From the NCBI GenBank assembly GCA_041395725.1, contig JAWKZW010000001.1, positions 1,860,001 through 1,924,000 of the forward strand: a DNA stretch of 64,000 nt, given 5' to 3'. The translations under genes were made by a program, and so were the position numbers. The stretch is from Gammaproteobacteria bacterium. GTDB lineage: Bacteria > Pseudomonadota > Gammaproteobacteria > Pseudomonadales > Pseudohongiellaceae. Positions 1 through 8,402 of the stretch are shown here, one piece after another (the stretch's first letter is position 1; each line of letters begins with the position of its first letter). Below the pieces are notes generated by a model that made no database searches, was not told the origin of the DNA, and saw nothing but the letters and a program-made list of their open reading frames with translations.

Positions 1-1
1 C

Positions 2-298
2 GGCTGGAAGCAGGAGGGCGATATAGATATGGGCCCGATGGGGACTTATCAATTCTTTCAACACGGCCCAGGCATGATCGGAGCTGTGATGACAAAGCCC
101 GATGAAATGCCTGTATCCACATGGACGTACTATTTTCGAGTGCCAAACATAGACGAGGCGGTGACGACGACCAAGGCGAATGGTGGTCAGATAACTCTTG
201 AGCCGACCGAAATCCCTGGCGGTGAGTTTCAAGTTAACGGCATAGACCCGCAGGGCGCGTCGTTCGCGCTGGTGGGACCACGCAAAAACGAAGGCTGA
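2..298 (+). CDS. VOC (glyoxalase-fold) family protein, 5' end outside the window
   Basis: The reading frame is open from the first bases of the window, so only the C-terminal 98 residues are present. They contain the pattern of a vicinal-oxygen-chelate half-domain: a WTYYFRVPNID strand, a helix with AVTTTKANGG, then an IPGGEFQ - DPQGASFALVG closing strand. This is the second half of the glyoxalase/bleomycin-resistance fold seen in bacterial two-domain VOC proteins. The substrate cannot be told, because the metal-binding residues of the first module are missing. It opens a run of + strand genes that continues to 11.2 kb. Confidence 0.8.
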   Translation, partial: GWKQEGDIDMGPMGTYQFFQHGPGMIGAVMTKPDEMPVSTWTYYFRVPNIDEAVTTTKANGGQITLEPTEIPGGEFQVNGIDPQGASFALVGPRKNEG

Positions 299-316
299 CA
301 AATAGACTAATGGGGT

Positions 317-529
317 GTGGCTAAAAGGCGATATTCCAATAATTTTTATTCACACCCAGTCCGATCACGTTCAGTTTGGATTTTCGCAGGAGCTACCTTT
401 ACCGATCCAATAGAAATGCTCCGGGGGAAGGGAAAGTATGTGCGACATAACCGAGTAGAGAAAATCGAAGATATCGATCGCGTTGCATTTGCAACTATGA
501 TTCGCAAGGCAGTTAGAGCGCCATCTTAA
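317..529 (+). pseudogene. DUF1801 (YdhG-like) C-terminal fragment
   Basis: The 70-residue GTG-started frame matches only the C-terminal part of DUF1801 proteins: a DPIEMLRGKGKYVRH segment followed by a KIEDIDR helix and a final IRKAVRAPS. Full family members are about 110-150 residues, and the N-terminal half is not found upstream because the VOC gene stops 18 bases before. The first 20 residues do not resemble the family, so a frameshift or truncation is likely. It reads as a decayed unit at the left edge of the accessory region. The family assignment rests on pattern memory. Confidence 0.5.
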
Positions 530-699
530 AGGTAACCCTCGACCCTCTTTAACTGTAGTAGTGTCATTACCAAGGGAAACTGGCGGACTAATTACCAAGC
601 GACTTTGTCGTAGCAGCGTAGCAAGCTGCCTTTTCAACAACAAGCTGCTTCCCATTTATCAACTGGTCATGGCAAGAGAATTTGATTTGTGAAGTCTTA

Positions 700-895
700 A
701 CTTCCGCAATTAAGCCGGTTTCGGTAATAGAGGCAGCATAAGGCTACTTCCGCTATCATGAAAGCCGACGTTGAAGCGTGGCCCGGAGACCGGCAGCTAC
801 TGAACCCGAAGCGGAAGTGGTTTTTGTGCAGTGATTATGCCCGCATTCGCGATATTATCCTTCTAGTTCCGATATGTTCGTTACCGGAACTTTTT
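700..895 (+). repeat. Intergenic palindromic repeat, family A, copy 1
   Basis: This is the first of three related copies (others at 5167-5358 and 6355-6463). The conserved core reads GGCTACTTCCGCT, then AAAGCCGACGTTGAAGCGTG and GACCGGC, and ends ACCCGAAGCGGAAG. Outer segments can pair (AAGCCGGT near 712 with GACCGGC near 788; CTTCCGC with GCGGAAG), giving an imperfect hairpin of about 115 bases. Similarity to copy 2 extends about 75 bases further right, through CTTCTAGTTCCG - GTTACCGG. The rest of the 530-987 gap shows no convincing gene. Confidence 0.75.
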
Positions 896-987
896 TAAAT
901 GGCTCTGTATAAATGTGTTACAAGGCCGAGGATTCTTACTATGAAAATTTGCGATTCCCCACGGATGGTGGGAGATGCTTGTAGCCC

Positions 988-1371
988 ATGATCGAAAGGC
1001 TCGCCTATCTAACGATCCCTTGTGCCGTCTACGGCGTTCTTTTTGGAATATATTATTTCGGCTGGTCGCGGCCAACTCCGGGATTTGTAAGTGAGCCGTT
1101 CTGGGACAGAGGAAAGATTGCAGCAGGACTTATTCTAGCTTTTGTGCTAGCACTGTATGTGATTTTCGGTTCCGAAGATATGAATAGACGGGGTCTGACA
1201 ATTGGCTTTCTTTCACTAGCATCGATTTGGTATGCCGACGTAATGATAGACCCAACGGTACAATCGTTTGAAATGGAAAATCCAGATACCGTGAGAATAT
1301 CAGGGTGGGTAGCTCACAGTATTTGGGCAATTTTTTTCTTATACCAAGTACTTTTCGGCGGAATCGAATAG
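988..1371 (+). CDS. Small multi-pass membrane protein, unknown function
   Basis: A 127-residue protein with four predicted hydrophobic segments (about residues 6-25, 43-60, 68-85 and 103-123), separated by short polar loops including SEDMNRRG and DPTVQSFEMENPDTV. No family is recognised. A GGAG sits about 15 bases before the ATG, farther than ideal, so the start is uncertain. It is a single-gene unit between repeat A1 and repeat B1, on the same strand as its neighbours. Confidence 0.6.
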   Translation: MIERLAYLTIPCAVYGVLFGIYYFGWSRPTPGFVSEPFWDRGKIAAGLILAFVLALYVIFGSEDMNRRGLTIGFLSLASIWYADVMIDPTVQSFEMENPDTVRISGWVAHSIWAIFFLYQVLFGGIE

Positions 1372-1493
1372 CATGCCGTTCTCGACTGATAAAAATATGT
1401 CGCAATGACTTTTGAAAAAGACGCAAAGTCCACGCCAACAAACTTGCGCGTCTGAACTACTGCAACTACATTTGTCATTGCAGCGACTGCTAT

Positions 1494-1620
1494 GAAGCCG
1501 CAAGGAGCCGACCAGAGCAGCGACTGGAACGTCTGCTATCAACGTAAGTCGTTGAATTTACTTGCGCCTGCAAAGCGGACGTCCGGATTCGAACTAACCT
1601 AGTCGCCTTTTAGACCCGAT
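1494..1620 (+). repeat. Intergenic repeat, family B, copy 1
   Basis: About 118 bases here are nearly identical (about five mismatches by eye) to 8224-8342. Both begin GAAGCCGCAAGGAGCCGACC and run through AACGTCTGCTATCAACGTAA to CAAAGCGGACGTC and GTCGCCTTTTA. The element follows the stop of the membrane-protein gene by about 120 bases. Its GAAGCCG start and AAGCGGAC segment echo the ends of the family A repeats. A 9-base inverted pair, AACGTCTGC (1528) and GCAGACGTT (1621), brackets this copy only. Confidence 0.8.
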
Positions 1621-1700
1621 GCAGACGTTAGATGCACCAACAAGTAGTCTCAAATTTGTCCAATACTTTGTCATGCAAATAATCTGTCTCCATCCATCTC

Positions 1701-1760
1701 TTAATTAATTAGTTGACAGGCTGGCTCCTGATGGCTATTGTAAGTATTAATTAATTAATA
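1701..1760 (+). promoter_or_regulatory. Promoter of the blaI-like operon with flanking AT palindromes
   Basis: A good sigma-70 promoter is visible: TTGACA at 1713-1718, a 17-base spacer and TATTGT at 1736-1741, ending about 30 bases before the repressor ATG. It is bracketed by two nearly identical self-complementary stretches, TTAATTAATTAG at 1701 and TTAATTAATTAA at 1747. BlaI/MecI-type repressors bind short dyads overlapping their own promoters, so these are candidate autoregulatory operators. The operator role is inferred. Confidence 0.6.
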
Positions 1761-1773
1761 GTGGTTGCATGAA

Positions 1774-2148
1774 ATGGCGCGTAAAGTTTCAAAAACCCTG
1801 ACAGACGGCGAGTTACGCGTTATGGATGTCTTGTGGTCACTCAAAAGTGCGTCGGTAAAAGAAGTAACCAGCGTGCTCCAACAACAATCTCGGATTGCAT
1901 ACAGTACCGTACAGACAACGCTGCGAATCCTCGAACGAAAGGGTTATGTATCCCACACGATATCCGGCAGAACATTTATTTTTCAACCAATTGTAGAAAA
2001 AGATAAAGCAAGCAAGGAAGCACTTAAAAAAGTGCTGAATAGTTTTTTTAATGATTCGCCACATTCGCTTGTGGCCAATCTTCTGGAAGATGAAGAGTTA
2101 GACGAAGCAGAAATACGTAGGCTGAAAGAATTGATAGAAAGATCGTGA
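1774..2148 (+). CDS. BlaI/MecI/CopY-family winged-helix repressor
   Basis: A 124-residue penicillinase-repressor family protein. The N-terminal winged helix shows LTDGELRVMDVLWS, a SVKEVTSVL recognition region, AYSTVQTTLRILERKGYV and a wing strand. The C-terminal helices (residues about 80-124) form the dimer region. In the family, the paired M56 sensor protease triggers cleavage of the repressor and derepression. The ATG at 1774 is preferred over a TTG at 1765. It lies 18 bases upstream of the M56 gene and probably controls both, plus the secreted protein behind them, through the promoter at 1701-1760. Confidence 0.88.
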   Translation: MARKVSKTLTDGELRVMDVLWSLKSASVKEVTSVLQQQSRIAYSTVQTTLRILERKGYVSHTISGRTFIFQPIVEKDKASKEALKKVLNSFFNDSPHSLVANLLEDEELDEAEIRRLKELIERS

Positions 2149-2166
2149 ACAACTGAGATTTTCTCA

Positions 2167-4311
2167 ATGACAGAGATCATTCAACTCATCACGTCAGTAA
2201 TAGTCTTCCACCTCATATTGGGAAGCTTGCTAGTTTTGTTGGCTTCTCAATATATAGCGAAGTCCAGAATAAATGCAGCGACTCGACACAGTACCTGGCT
2301 CAGCGTTTTACTCGTATTGATCCTAATGCCGGCTTCAACCCTAAACCCGTTTAATAGAGTAGAAATTCCAGAAAACAACCCGGATGCAGTCAAAACACAG
2401 AGCAGTCACCTCGACACGGTTGTAAAAACCGATTTCCGCAATGCCCTATCGCCACAGAGCGAAAACGCTTTTGAATCAACCAGCACTGCTGGCTTAAAGC
2501 GCTCATTCTCTGACATGCTTGCCTCAGTTCGCACAATAGAGAGTCGCATTTTTGATGTGCTCAGCTCTACTCTGGGAAAATTTGCCTTGGTAAATTGGAT
2601 TCTGGGACTGTTGTTGTGTTCGATAGTCGTTGGCGCCTTTGTGAAACTAATGGTTTTCGCGATTGCCTACATCAAGTTGCAAAGTCTATTCAGAACTTCT
2701 GAAGCCGCAAACCAGTGCTGGAAGGAGAAAACACAACGCTTGATGAGGTTTGTAGGACTGACAAAATGTCCGAGCTTGAGAACTCATGAAGCGATCACTT
2801 CGCCTTTGTCATGTGGACTATTCAAGCCCTGGATTGTCCTACCCAAAGCCTGGGTTGATTGTGAAAGTGTTGATCCGGAATTCGTGAATCAGGCGCTTAT
2901 TCATGAGCTTGCGCATATAAAGCGCTACGACCCATTTGTTGCGTTGTTTCAGTCCTTCATTTCAATCTTTACGTTCTGGCACCCGGGAATCAACTATGTG
3001 AACCGTCAGATCCGATTTGAACGTGAGCTAGCATGTGATGATTGGGTAATCGCTAGTTCAAGCCCGAATAAAAGCAAGGAAATAAAGTCGTTTGCAACCA
3101 ATCTGCTGGCTATTGCCACCGCAATGCCGCAGGGCGCCGAGAAACACTCGTTGTCGGTAGGATGTGTTCAATCCTCATGGGGACTGGGGGCTAGGCTTGC
3201 CATTTTGCTCGATAGACAAGCCAATCATTCGAATAGAATTCAAAGTAGACAATACAACATTTTTTTGGCAGTAATTCTTGTATTTCTCCTAATATCGGTA
3301 TTGATTTGGCCTGCGATTCCTGTAAGCAATGCCGCCATTTCGACTTTCTCGAATACCCAGCTCGTTATCCTGGAAACAAGGAGCCAACAATACGAAACAC
3401 TACAAACAGAACAAGGAACAAGCACTGAACTCAATGATGCTATTATCAATGTAGAGACTGCTGATCAACTTCTGGGTGGTGGCAATGAAGGCGCTATCCA
3501 ATCCATGGCTGATGGCCGTTCGCAGGAACCATCAATTGATTCTAATTCAACGGCGATAACTTCGGACAGCAAACCTGTTCCCGAGCCGCAATCAACCAGC
3601 TTCACTACACCTGATGGAATAACAGACGTAGACAGCGGAACTGCGGAGTACGAAGAGGTTGGTCGTAGGGAATTGGATAGCACCCCGCCTGCGCCAATTG
3701 CTTCCGTAACTCCTTTCCAGGAACCAAGCGCGCATCGCCAGATTGAAATCAGTACGCTGCGACCAGCGCGATCAAAACCTAGCGATGGCTTTTTCGCCAA
3801 TGCGGAAGTACCGGAAACTGTCGTCGATCTCGAACTTACGGATGTTTGGCAACCTATCGAGGGCAATCCAAACCTAAACAGAAAGACAACGACGACCCAA
3901 GCTGTCAACGAGGGAAATAGTCAAATCGCCCTTTTAGATGAGATATCAAAAAACGAATTGCTCAGACAAATAGAGAGCACAGAAGAGGAGTTCTATAGGG
4001 TGTTCAATAGCAATTCTATAGAGAAAAGCTTAACGATAATTTGCGGGAAGTATCGTCCAACAAATTCGCATATCTCGCACAGCTACTGCGAACCTAAATT
4101 CCTAATCGATTCCCGTAGTGAAAACATGCAATCGAAATTTATTCACAGGGATTTTTCGCAAGTAACTACAAACACTATTGTGAATAACAATCGAGAAAAT
4201 TTTCAGAGACTCACAGAAGAGATGAATGCACTGCTGGCTCGCAATGAATACTTTCGTGGCCTAAATGCTACGTTGAGGGCCATGAGAGCACGGTTAGAGA
4301 AAATACAATGA
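2167..4311 (+). CDS. M56 (BlaR1/MecR1-like) membrane sensor peptidase with extra C-terminal domain
   Basis: A 714-residue protein. The N-terminal half is a BlaR1-type membrane protease: hydrophobic segments near residues 5-30, 40-57 and 140-170, the zinc motif HELAH at 246-250 followed by KRYD, a downstream ERELACDDW segment, and a membrane segment near 365-385. The usual penicillin-binding sensor domain is absent. Instead there is a long Ser/Thr/Pro-rich extracytoplasmic stretch (about 400-580) and a C-terminal domain (about 590-714) with paired cysteines. That domain resembles the secreted protein encoded next (YRPTNSHI...CEPKF versus YTPTMSHI...CEPLF). The sensed signal is unknown; beta-lactam sensing is not supported. 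Confidence 0.85.
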   Translation: MTEIIQLITSVIVFHLILGSLLVLLASQYIAKSRINAATRHSTWLSVLLVLILMPASTLNPFNRVEIPENNPDAVKTQSSHLDTVVKTDFRNALSPQSENAFESTSTAGLKRSFSDMLASVRTIESRIFDVLSSTLGKFALVNWILGLLLCSIVVGAFVKLMVFAIAYIKLQSLFRTSEAANQCWKEKTQRLMRFVGLTKCPSLRTHEAITSPLSCGLFKPWIVLPKAWVDCESVDPEFVNQALIHELAHIKRYDPFVALFQSFISIFTFWHPGINYVNRQIRFERELACDDWVIASSSPNKSKEIKSFATNLLAIATAMPQGAEKHSLSVGCVQSSWGLGARLAILLDRQANHSNRIQSRQYNIFLAVILVFLLISVLIWPAIPVSNAAISTFSNTQLVILETRSQQYETLQTEQGTSTELNDAIINVETADQLLGGGNEGAIQSMADGRSQEPSIDSNSTAITSDSKPVPEPQSTSFTTPDGITDVDSGTAEYEEVGRRELDSTPPAPIASVTPFQEPSAHRQIEISTLRPARSKPSDGFFANAEVPETVVDLELTDVWQPIEGNPNLNRKTTTTQAVNEGNSQIALLDEISKNELLRQIESTEEEFYRVFNSNSIEKSLTIICGKYRPTNSHISHSYCEPKFLIDSRSENMQSKFIHRDFSQVTTNTIVNNNRENFQRLTEEMNALLARNEYFRGLNATLRAMRARLEKIQ

Positions 4312-4465
4312 ACAGCGGAGAAGCTTACTCTGTAGTTCACAGCATTAGCAAGACATGAACCGAGAGCGGACACTTGACTTGAAGCCAATAAAACAAGCGA
4401 GAGGTCGATTGCCTTTTTTAGAAATTGTGCAATTGGTCACTGACCACAAATTGAGGAGAAATATC

Positions 4466-5020
4466 ATGATACTGAAGTTGTCGATTGCCAACATTCTGCT
4501 TGCCCTGTTCGTTTCCAATCTCGCCGTAGCCCAGACGGAAGCTGGTGATTCCAATTCGCAACAGGAATCAGAGACACCCTATGAAGTCGTCATCACCGGT
4601 CAACCGTCGAAAGCATACTACCGGGAACTCATTCAAAAAGTGGAAGAAGATTATTTCGCTAGGTTTAACGAGCTGAATACCGACGACATGTACGATATGT
4701 ATTGTTATGAATACACTCCAACAATGTCTCATATCAGAAAGCGCGCTTGTGAACCGCTTTTTATGATACGGCAACGCGCGGCTGATGGTGCCAATCTCGC
4801 CTTTTCATTTTCCACTGGTGGTGTTGAATGGGGTATAGCTGACGCAATTGGAAGTGTTCAAAATGAATCGGAAGTCGTACGACAGAACAATCGAAAGCGA
4901 AATTACGATGCTCTGGTTCAGAAAATCGAAGAGCTAACCTTGGCTGACAAGCAATTGGGTGAAATTGCGAATGTAATGGCACAGCTAAAAAATCGACTTG
5001 AAAGTTATTCTGGAAACTAA
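4466..5020 (+). CDS. Secreted protein paralogous to the M56 sensor's C-terminal domain
   Basis: A 184-residue protein with a clear signal peptide (MILKLSIANILLALFVSNLAVAQ region), starting at the ATG preceded by GAGGAGAAATATC; longer in-frame starts lack a ribosome site. The mature part has a helix with EEDYFARFNELNTDDMYD, the motif CYEYTPTMSHI, then RKRACEPLF, and a C-terminal coiled coil ending QLKNRLES. The same arrangement closes the preceding M56 protein, so the two proteins share a domain, possibly through interaction or ligand mimicry. It lies 154 bases after the M56 gene, probably in the same operon. Function unknown. Confidence 0.75.
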   Translation: MILKLSIANILLALFVSNLAVAQTEAGDSNSQQESETPYEVVITGQPSKAYYRELIQKVEEDYFARFNELNTDDMYDMYCYEYTPTMSHIRKRACEPLFMIRQRAADGANLAFSFSTGGVEWGIADAIGSVQNESEVVRQNNRKRNYDALVQKIEELTLADKQLGEIANVMAQLKNRLESYSGN

Positions 5021-5166
5021 GCTCGATTCCAATATAGTGAAGCTATTGAAGCAAACGTTTCCAAATAGCAGATGCAGGTCAATGAAGATGCCATGCCCTA
5101 AGGTCCTTGTATTAGCGGGGGAGTAATACGATCCGCTTCAAATTTCCCACCTTTCGATGAGTTAGG

Positions 5167-5358
5167 ATGTCCGCTTTGAAGCCGATTTCAGCACTAGAGG
5201 CAGCCTTGGGCTACTTCCGCTATTATAAAAGCCGACGTTCAAGGGTGGCCTAGTGACCGGCTGCAAATAAACCCGAAGCGGAAGTTGTTCGGCGCAACGG
5301 CTGCGACCAATTTCGTAACATTGGTCTTCTATTTCCGGCATATTTGTTACTGGCAATA
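5167..5358 (+). repeat. Intergenic palindromic repeat, family A, copy 2
   Basis: The most complete A copy: it opens with GATGTCCGCTTTGAAGCCG, contains GGCTACTTCCGCT and AAAGCCGACGTTCAAG, and closes with GACCGGCTGCAAATAAACCC followed by GAAGCGGAAG. The outer arms TCCGCTT/AAGCGGA and inner arms AAGCCG/CGGCT can pair. Similarity to copy 1 continues to about 5358 (TCTTCTATTTCCG - GTTACTGG). It starts about 145 bases after the secreted-protein gene and ends 100 bases before the next gene. Confidence 0.78.
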
Positions 5359-5457
5359 ACTCGAAAATCCTTTGTCTATTCCCTAGCAGGAATAGATCAG
5401 AAAAAGGTAAGCTTCAAAAATCTAGGCAGAATTTGGTTATTCGGGGAGTATGCGCAT

Positions 5458-6216
5458 ATGAAATATCTATTGGCGGGAATCCTTTTGCTTTTAGCAGGAA
5501 CATCGAGCGGAGAGTCGCTGACACTCACGACGCCTAGAGGGGCTAAAATTGATGTCATTGCACAATTACCAGAAGGCACCGGCCCTTTTACAACTGTAGT
5601 ACTGGCTCCCGGTCAGGGCTATCACATGCAATTACCCGCTTTAGAGAAAACAGCGCAAAGGTTGCTTGCTGCCGGCTTTGCTGTCTTTCGTTTTAACTGG
5701 GCCTATTACACAAGCACACCTCAAGGCAATCTCTCTAACGAGTTTGTGCTGGAAATAGAGGATATGAATGCAGTGGTTGCTCTGGCAAAGTCTGATACTC
5801 GCGTAGATTCGGAACGGATTTGGGCTGCAGGTAAGTCACTTGGCTCCTCTGTAGCTTGGCATGTTTTGAAAGGTGACTCTTCGTTAAAAGGTGGGGCTTT
5901 ACTAACGCCAGTATGCAGCCAGGCAGAGAGTGGAAATCAAGAGCCAACGCCTATTCACGACTACTACTATCCAAGCATCGACGAAGAGACTCGCCCATTA
6001 GTCTTTGTGGTGGGAGATTCAGATCCTTTATGCTCTCCTTCTATACTTTACAGATTGATCTCAGAGCTAACAGGACCAAGCAGACTGGCTGTAGTCGGTG
6101 GCGACCATAGCTTCGAGAACTTACCTCTATCTGGCAACGAGGCGTTTGAGAAAAATCTGAGGTTAATTGGGGACTTTGTCGCGTTAGCGATCGCAGATTG
6201 GTCGGTAACGGATTAA
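5458..6216 (+). CDS. Secreted alpha/beta-hydrolase (dienelactone-hydrolase-like)
   Basis: A 252-residue protein starting at the ATG behind CGGGGAGTATGCGCAT, with a signal peptide (MKYLLAGILLLLAGTSSG). The mature domain is an alpha/beta hydrolase: VVLAPGQGYHMQLPALEKTA, then the nucleophile elbow region AAGKSLGSSVAW around residue 127 (G-K-S-L-G, Ser as nucleophile), an acidic residue near VVGDSDPLC, and the catalytic His in GGDHSFENL near residue 220. The substrate is unknown. It is a single-gene unit between repeats A2 and A3. Confidence 0.8.
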   Translation: MKYLLAGILLLLAGTSSGESLTLTTPRGAKIDVIAQLPEGTGPFTTVVLAPGQGYHMQLPALEKTAQRLLAAGFAVFRFNWAYYTSTPQGNLSNEFVLEIEDMNAVVALAKSDTRVDSERIWAAGKSLGSSVAWHVLKGDSSLKGGALLTPVCSQAESGNQEPTPIHDYYYPSIDEETRPLVFVVGDSDPLCSPSILYRLISELTGPSRLAVVGGDHSFENLPLSGNEAFEKNLRLIGDFVALAIADWSVTD

Positions 6217-6354
6217 TAAATCAATTTCAAGGAAGCAAATTGGCTTTTGGGGATTAGTTTCAAAATTGTTAGTTTCACCGAATACCGATCAAGGTCAACA
6301 ATGGAAATTCAATCCCCTCTAACAAACAATGGGAGAGGTTACTGGAGATCCTTT

Positions 6355-6463
6355 ATGTCCGCTGTGAAGCCAGTTTCGGTAACAGAGGCAGTAAAAGGCT
6401 ACTTCCGTTGTCATGAAAGCCGACGTTGAAGCGTGGCCCGAAGACCGGCTGCAAATAAACCCA
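6355..6463 (+). repeat. Intergenic palindromic repeat, family A, copy 3 (right end truncated)
   Basis: It opens with TATGTCCGCTGTGAAGCCAG and carries the shared core AAAGGCTACTTCCG and GAAAGCCGACGTTGAAGCGT, then GACCGGCTGCAAATAAACCC. The final GAAGCGGAAG arm is missing and is replaced by ATTGCTGCCG. It ends about 35 bases before the HAD gene and so contributes to that gene's 5' region. Confidence 0.75.
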
Positions 6464-6497
6464 TTGCTGCCGTTCGCAGATCTGCTAGGCTAAGCGA

Positions 6498-7157
6498 ATG
6501 CTATTAATTTTTGATTGCGATGGAGTTCTGATTGATTCTGAGCGAATACTCAATGACGTATATCGTGAGTGTCTGAAAGAGATCGGACTCGACTTGTCGT
6601 TAGACGAGGTAATTAAGAGATTTAAAGGCCGATCTACAAAGGACTGCATAATTATTACTGAGCAATTGCTTGGTCGTCCAGTACCTGAGCGACAGCTCAA
6701 CGACAAATACAAAGAAATTGGGATGAAGCGATTTTATGAGGAAATTCGCCCTATCCCAGGAATAAAAGAAACTCTTGAAAAGCTCGCTACTCGCCGCTGT
6801 GTTGCGTCTAGTAGCTCTCACGAGCATATCCGTTTAGGCTTAGAGCTTTCAGGGCTTACATCGTACTTTACCGAGGGTATTTACAGTTCTTCGGATGTTT
6901 CCCAAGGCAAGCCCGCTCCTGACTTATTTCTTCATGCTGCCTCAAAAATGGGTGTGGCTCCTGAGGAATGCGTAGTAGTCGAGGATTCCCCAGCTGGGAT
7001 TGAAGGTGCTATCGCGGCAGGTATGCAAGTGTTAGGTTTTGTCGATCTTACTTCCGAAGAAGAACTCCGAGCGGCAGGGGCCATAACATTCGATAATATG
7101 ATGGAATTACCCCTACTGATCGATAATTTGGAATTGAGGCGATTACCGAAGGTATAG
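6498..7157 (+). CDS. HAD-superfamily (subfamily IA) phosphatase, beta-phosphoglucomutase-like
   Basis: A 219-residue HAD hydrolase. Motif I is FDCDGVLIDSE at residues 5-15 (Asp nucleophile and Asp acid/base), motif II is VASSSS near residue 104, the Lys region is QGKPAPDLF, and motif IV is VVEDSPAGIEGA. The cap domain lies between residues 15 and 80. This is the architecture of sugar-phosphate phosphatases and beta-phosphoglucomutases such as the YieH group; the substrate cannot be read from sequence. It is followed immediately by the short repeat at 7158. Confidence 0.85.
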   Translation: MLLIFDCDGVLIDSERILNDVYRECLKEIGLDLSLDEVIKRFKGRSTKDCIIITEQLLGRPVPERQLNDKYKEIGMKRFYEEIRPIPGIKETLEKLATRRCVASSSSHEHIRLGLELSGLTSYFTEGIYSSSDVSQGKPAPDLFLHAASKMGVAPEECVVVEDSPAGIEGAIAAGMQVLGFVDLTSEEELRAAGAITFDNMMELPLLIDNLELRRLPKV

Positions 7158-7192
7158 AATGGCCGCTTTGAAGCCGAAAGCCGCCTTTAGAA
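7158..7192 (+). repeat. Short repeat-end element (family A/B type start)
   Basis: Directly after the HAD stop codon, GAATGGCCGCTTTGAAGCCG repeats the opening of A2, followed by AAAGCCGCCTTTAG. It looks like a shortened member of the same intergenic family. The flanking 70 bases before the Nudix gene hold no other feature. Confidence 0.5.
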
Positions 7193-7261
7193 TAATTGGG
7201 CTTCCTCAGTTGATAAACTTTTGATTAATAAACCTTCACTGAGCATATAGATAAAATTGAA

Positions 7262-7681
7262 ATGAGCAATGTAGTGCAAGTCGGTGTCGGCGTATTCATT
7301 ATCAGGAATGATAGAGTTCTGTTAGGAGAGAGAATTGGGGCACATGGTGCCGGAACATGGGCGCTCCCCGGAGGGAAATTGGAGATAGGGGAAAGCGTAG
7401 AAAATTGTGCGCGGCGCGAAGTCTTTGAGGAAACCGGACTTGAACTGACATCGATAAAAAAGTATGGATTTACTAATGACATTTTTGAAGATGAAAGGAT
7501 GCACTGTGTAACCCTTTATGTGACAGCTTTATGCCATAAGGGGGAGGCAGAAAATAGAGAGCCGGGTTATTGTAAGCAATGGAAATGGTTTGATTTCAAT
7601 AATCTTCCCCAACCACTATTTTTGCCTTTAAATAATTTGCTCAATAAGGAAGCAGTATTTCAGTTTGGAAATTTAAATTGA
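7262..7681 (+). CDS. Nudix hydrolase (MutT/NUDT15-like)
   Basis: A 139-residue protein with an intact Nudix box at about residues 38-60: GGKLEIGESVENCARREVFE then ETGLEL, which supplies the metal-binding glutamates. The N-terminal GVGVFIIRNDRVLLGERIGA and the TWALPGG run are typical of the MutT/NUDT15 branch that hydrolyses nucleoside di- or triphosphates. The C-terminus has the WKWFDFNNLP element. The actual nucleotide substrate is unknown. It is 110 bases upstream of the HIT gene with no repeat between them, so these two genes may form one unit. Confidence 0.88.
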   Translation: MSNVVQVGVGVFIIRNDRVLLGERIGAHGAGTWALPGGKLEIGESVENCARREVFEETGLELTSIKKYGFTNDIFEDERMHCVTLYVTALCHKGEAENREPGYCKQWKWFDFNNLPQPLFLPLNNLLNKEAVFQFGNLN

Positions 7682-7790
7682 GTAGCAGCTATTGGCCACA
7701 ATCACAAAATACTCCAGTATATGTGAGCTTGCTCATGTGCCGAAATATGTGGTTTTCCGCGATAACAATTTGCTTCGAGCTTAATTGACC

Positions 7791-8213
7791 ATGCAAACCG
7801 ATTGCATTTTTTGTAGGATTATCAGTGGCTCCGAGCAAGCACGAGTAATTTACGAGGACGCAAGATCAATCGCATTTTTCCCAAGAACACTCTACTCGAA
7901 AGGACATACGTTAATTCTGCCGAAGGAACATTATTCAGACATTTTTGATATGCCTGGTGAGATAGCATCCTCATTGATGAAAACTTCAAAAAAGCTAAGC
8001 GAAAAGTATCGAAAGATTTTGGGCTGCGAAGGAGTCAATTTAATGAATGCAAGCGGGGCTGCAGCACAACAGTCCGTTTTCCATTTCCACTTCCACTTGA
8101 TGCCAAGATTTATCGATGATGGCATTAATACATGGCCTGGGTTAGACCCGTGGGAAGGAGATATAGACGGTCTTGAAAAATTGTTGAGAACAAACACATT
8201 ACAAGCGAATTAA
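7791..8213 (+). CDS. HIT-family hydrolase
   Basis: A 140-residue protein of the histidine-triad family. An N-terminal CIFCRIISG is typical of HINT/Fhit-like members, AFFPRTLYSKGHTLILPKEH is the conserved middle, and the catalytic triad is HFHFHLMPR near residues 98-106. The family hydrolyses nucleotidyl-phosphoramidates or dinucleotides. ATG at 7791 is chosen; a TTG two codons upstream is possible. The C-terminal WPGLDPWEG segment is an extension. Repeat B2 begins right at the stop codon. Confidence 0.88.
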   Translation: MQTDCIFCRIISGSEQARVIYEDARSIAFFPRTLYSKGHTLILPKEHYSDIFDMPGEIASSLMKTSKKLSEKYRKILGCEGVNLMNASGAAAQQSVFHFHFHLMPRFIDDGINTWPGLDPWEGDIDGLEKLLRTNTLQAN

Positions 8214-8214
8214 T

Positions 8215-8345
8215 GTCGGCTTAGAAGCCGCAAGGAGCCGACCAGAGCAGCGACTGAAACGTCTGCTATCAACGTAAGTTGTTGAATTTACTTGCGCCTG
8301 CAAAGCGGACGTCCAGATTCGAACTAGCCTGGTCGCCTTTTAACC
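8215..8345 (+). repeat. Intergenic repeat, family B, copy 2
   Basis: It is nearly identical to B1 (1494-1620). It opens with GTCGGCTTAGAAGCCGCAAG, which folds on GAGCCGAC to a perfect small hairpin, and ends GGTCGCCTTTTA. It starts within three bases of the HIT stop codon. The downstream 58 bases to the small membrane gene contain nothing else. Confidence 0.8.
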
Positions 8346-8402
8346 CCAATCCCGACATTTCGATTATTGGCATTTCCCCAGAATAGGCGTATTCTGAACA
8401 TT

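Noticed and set aside
1621..1634. GCAGACGTTAGATGC next to repeat B1 resembles the GTTRRRY core of integron attC sites.
   Set aside because: Repeat B2 lacks it, no matching RYYYAAC partner lies at attC spacing, and the A repeats have no such core, so calling classical attC sites is not justified.
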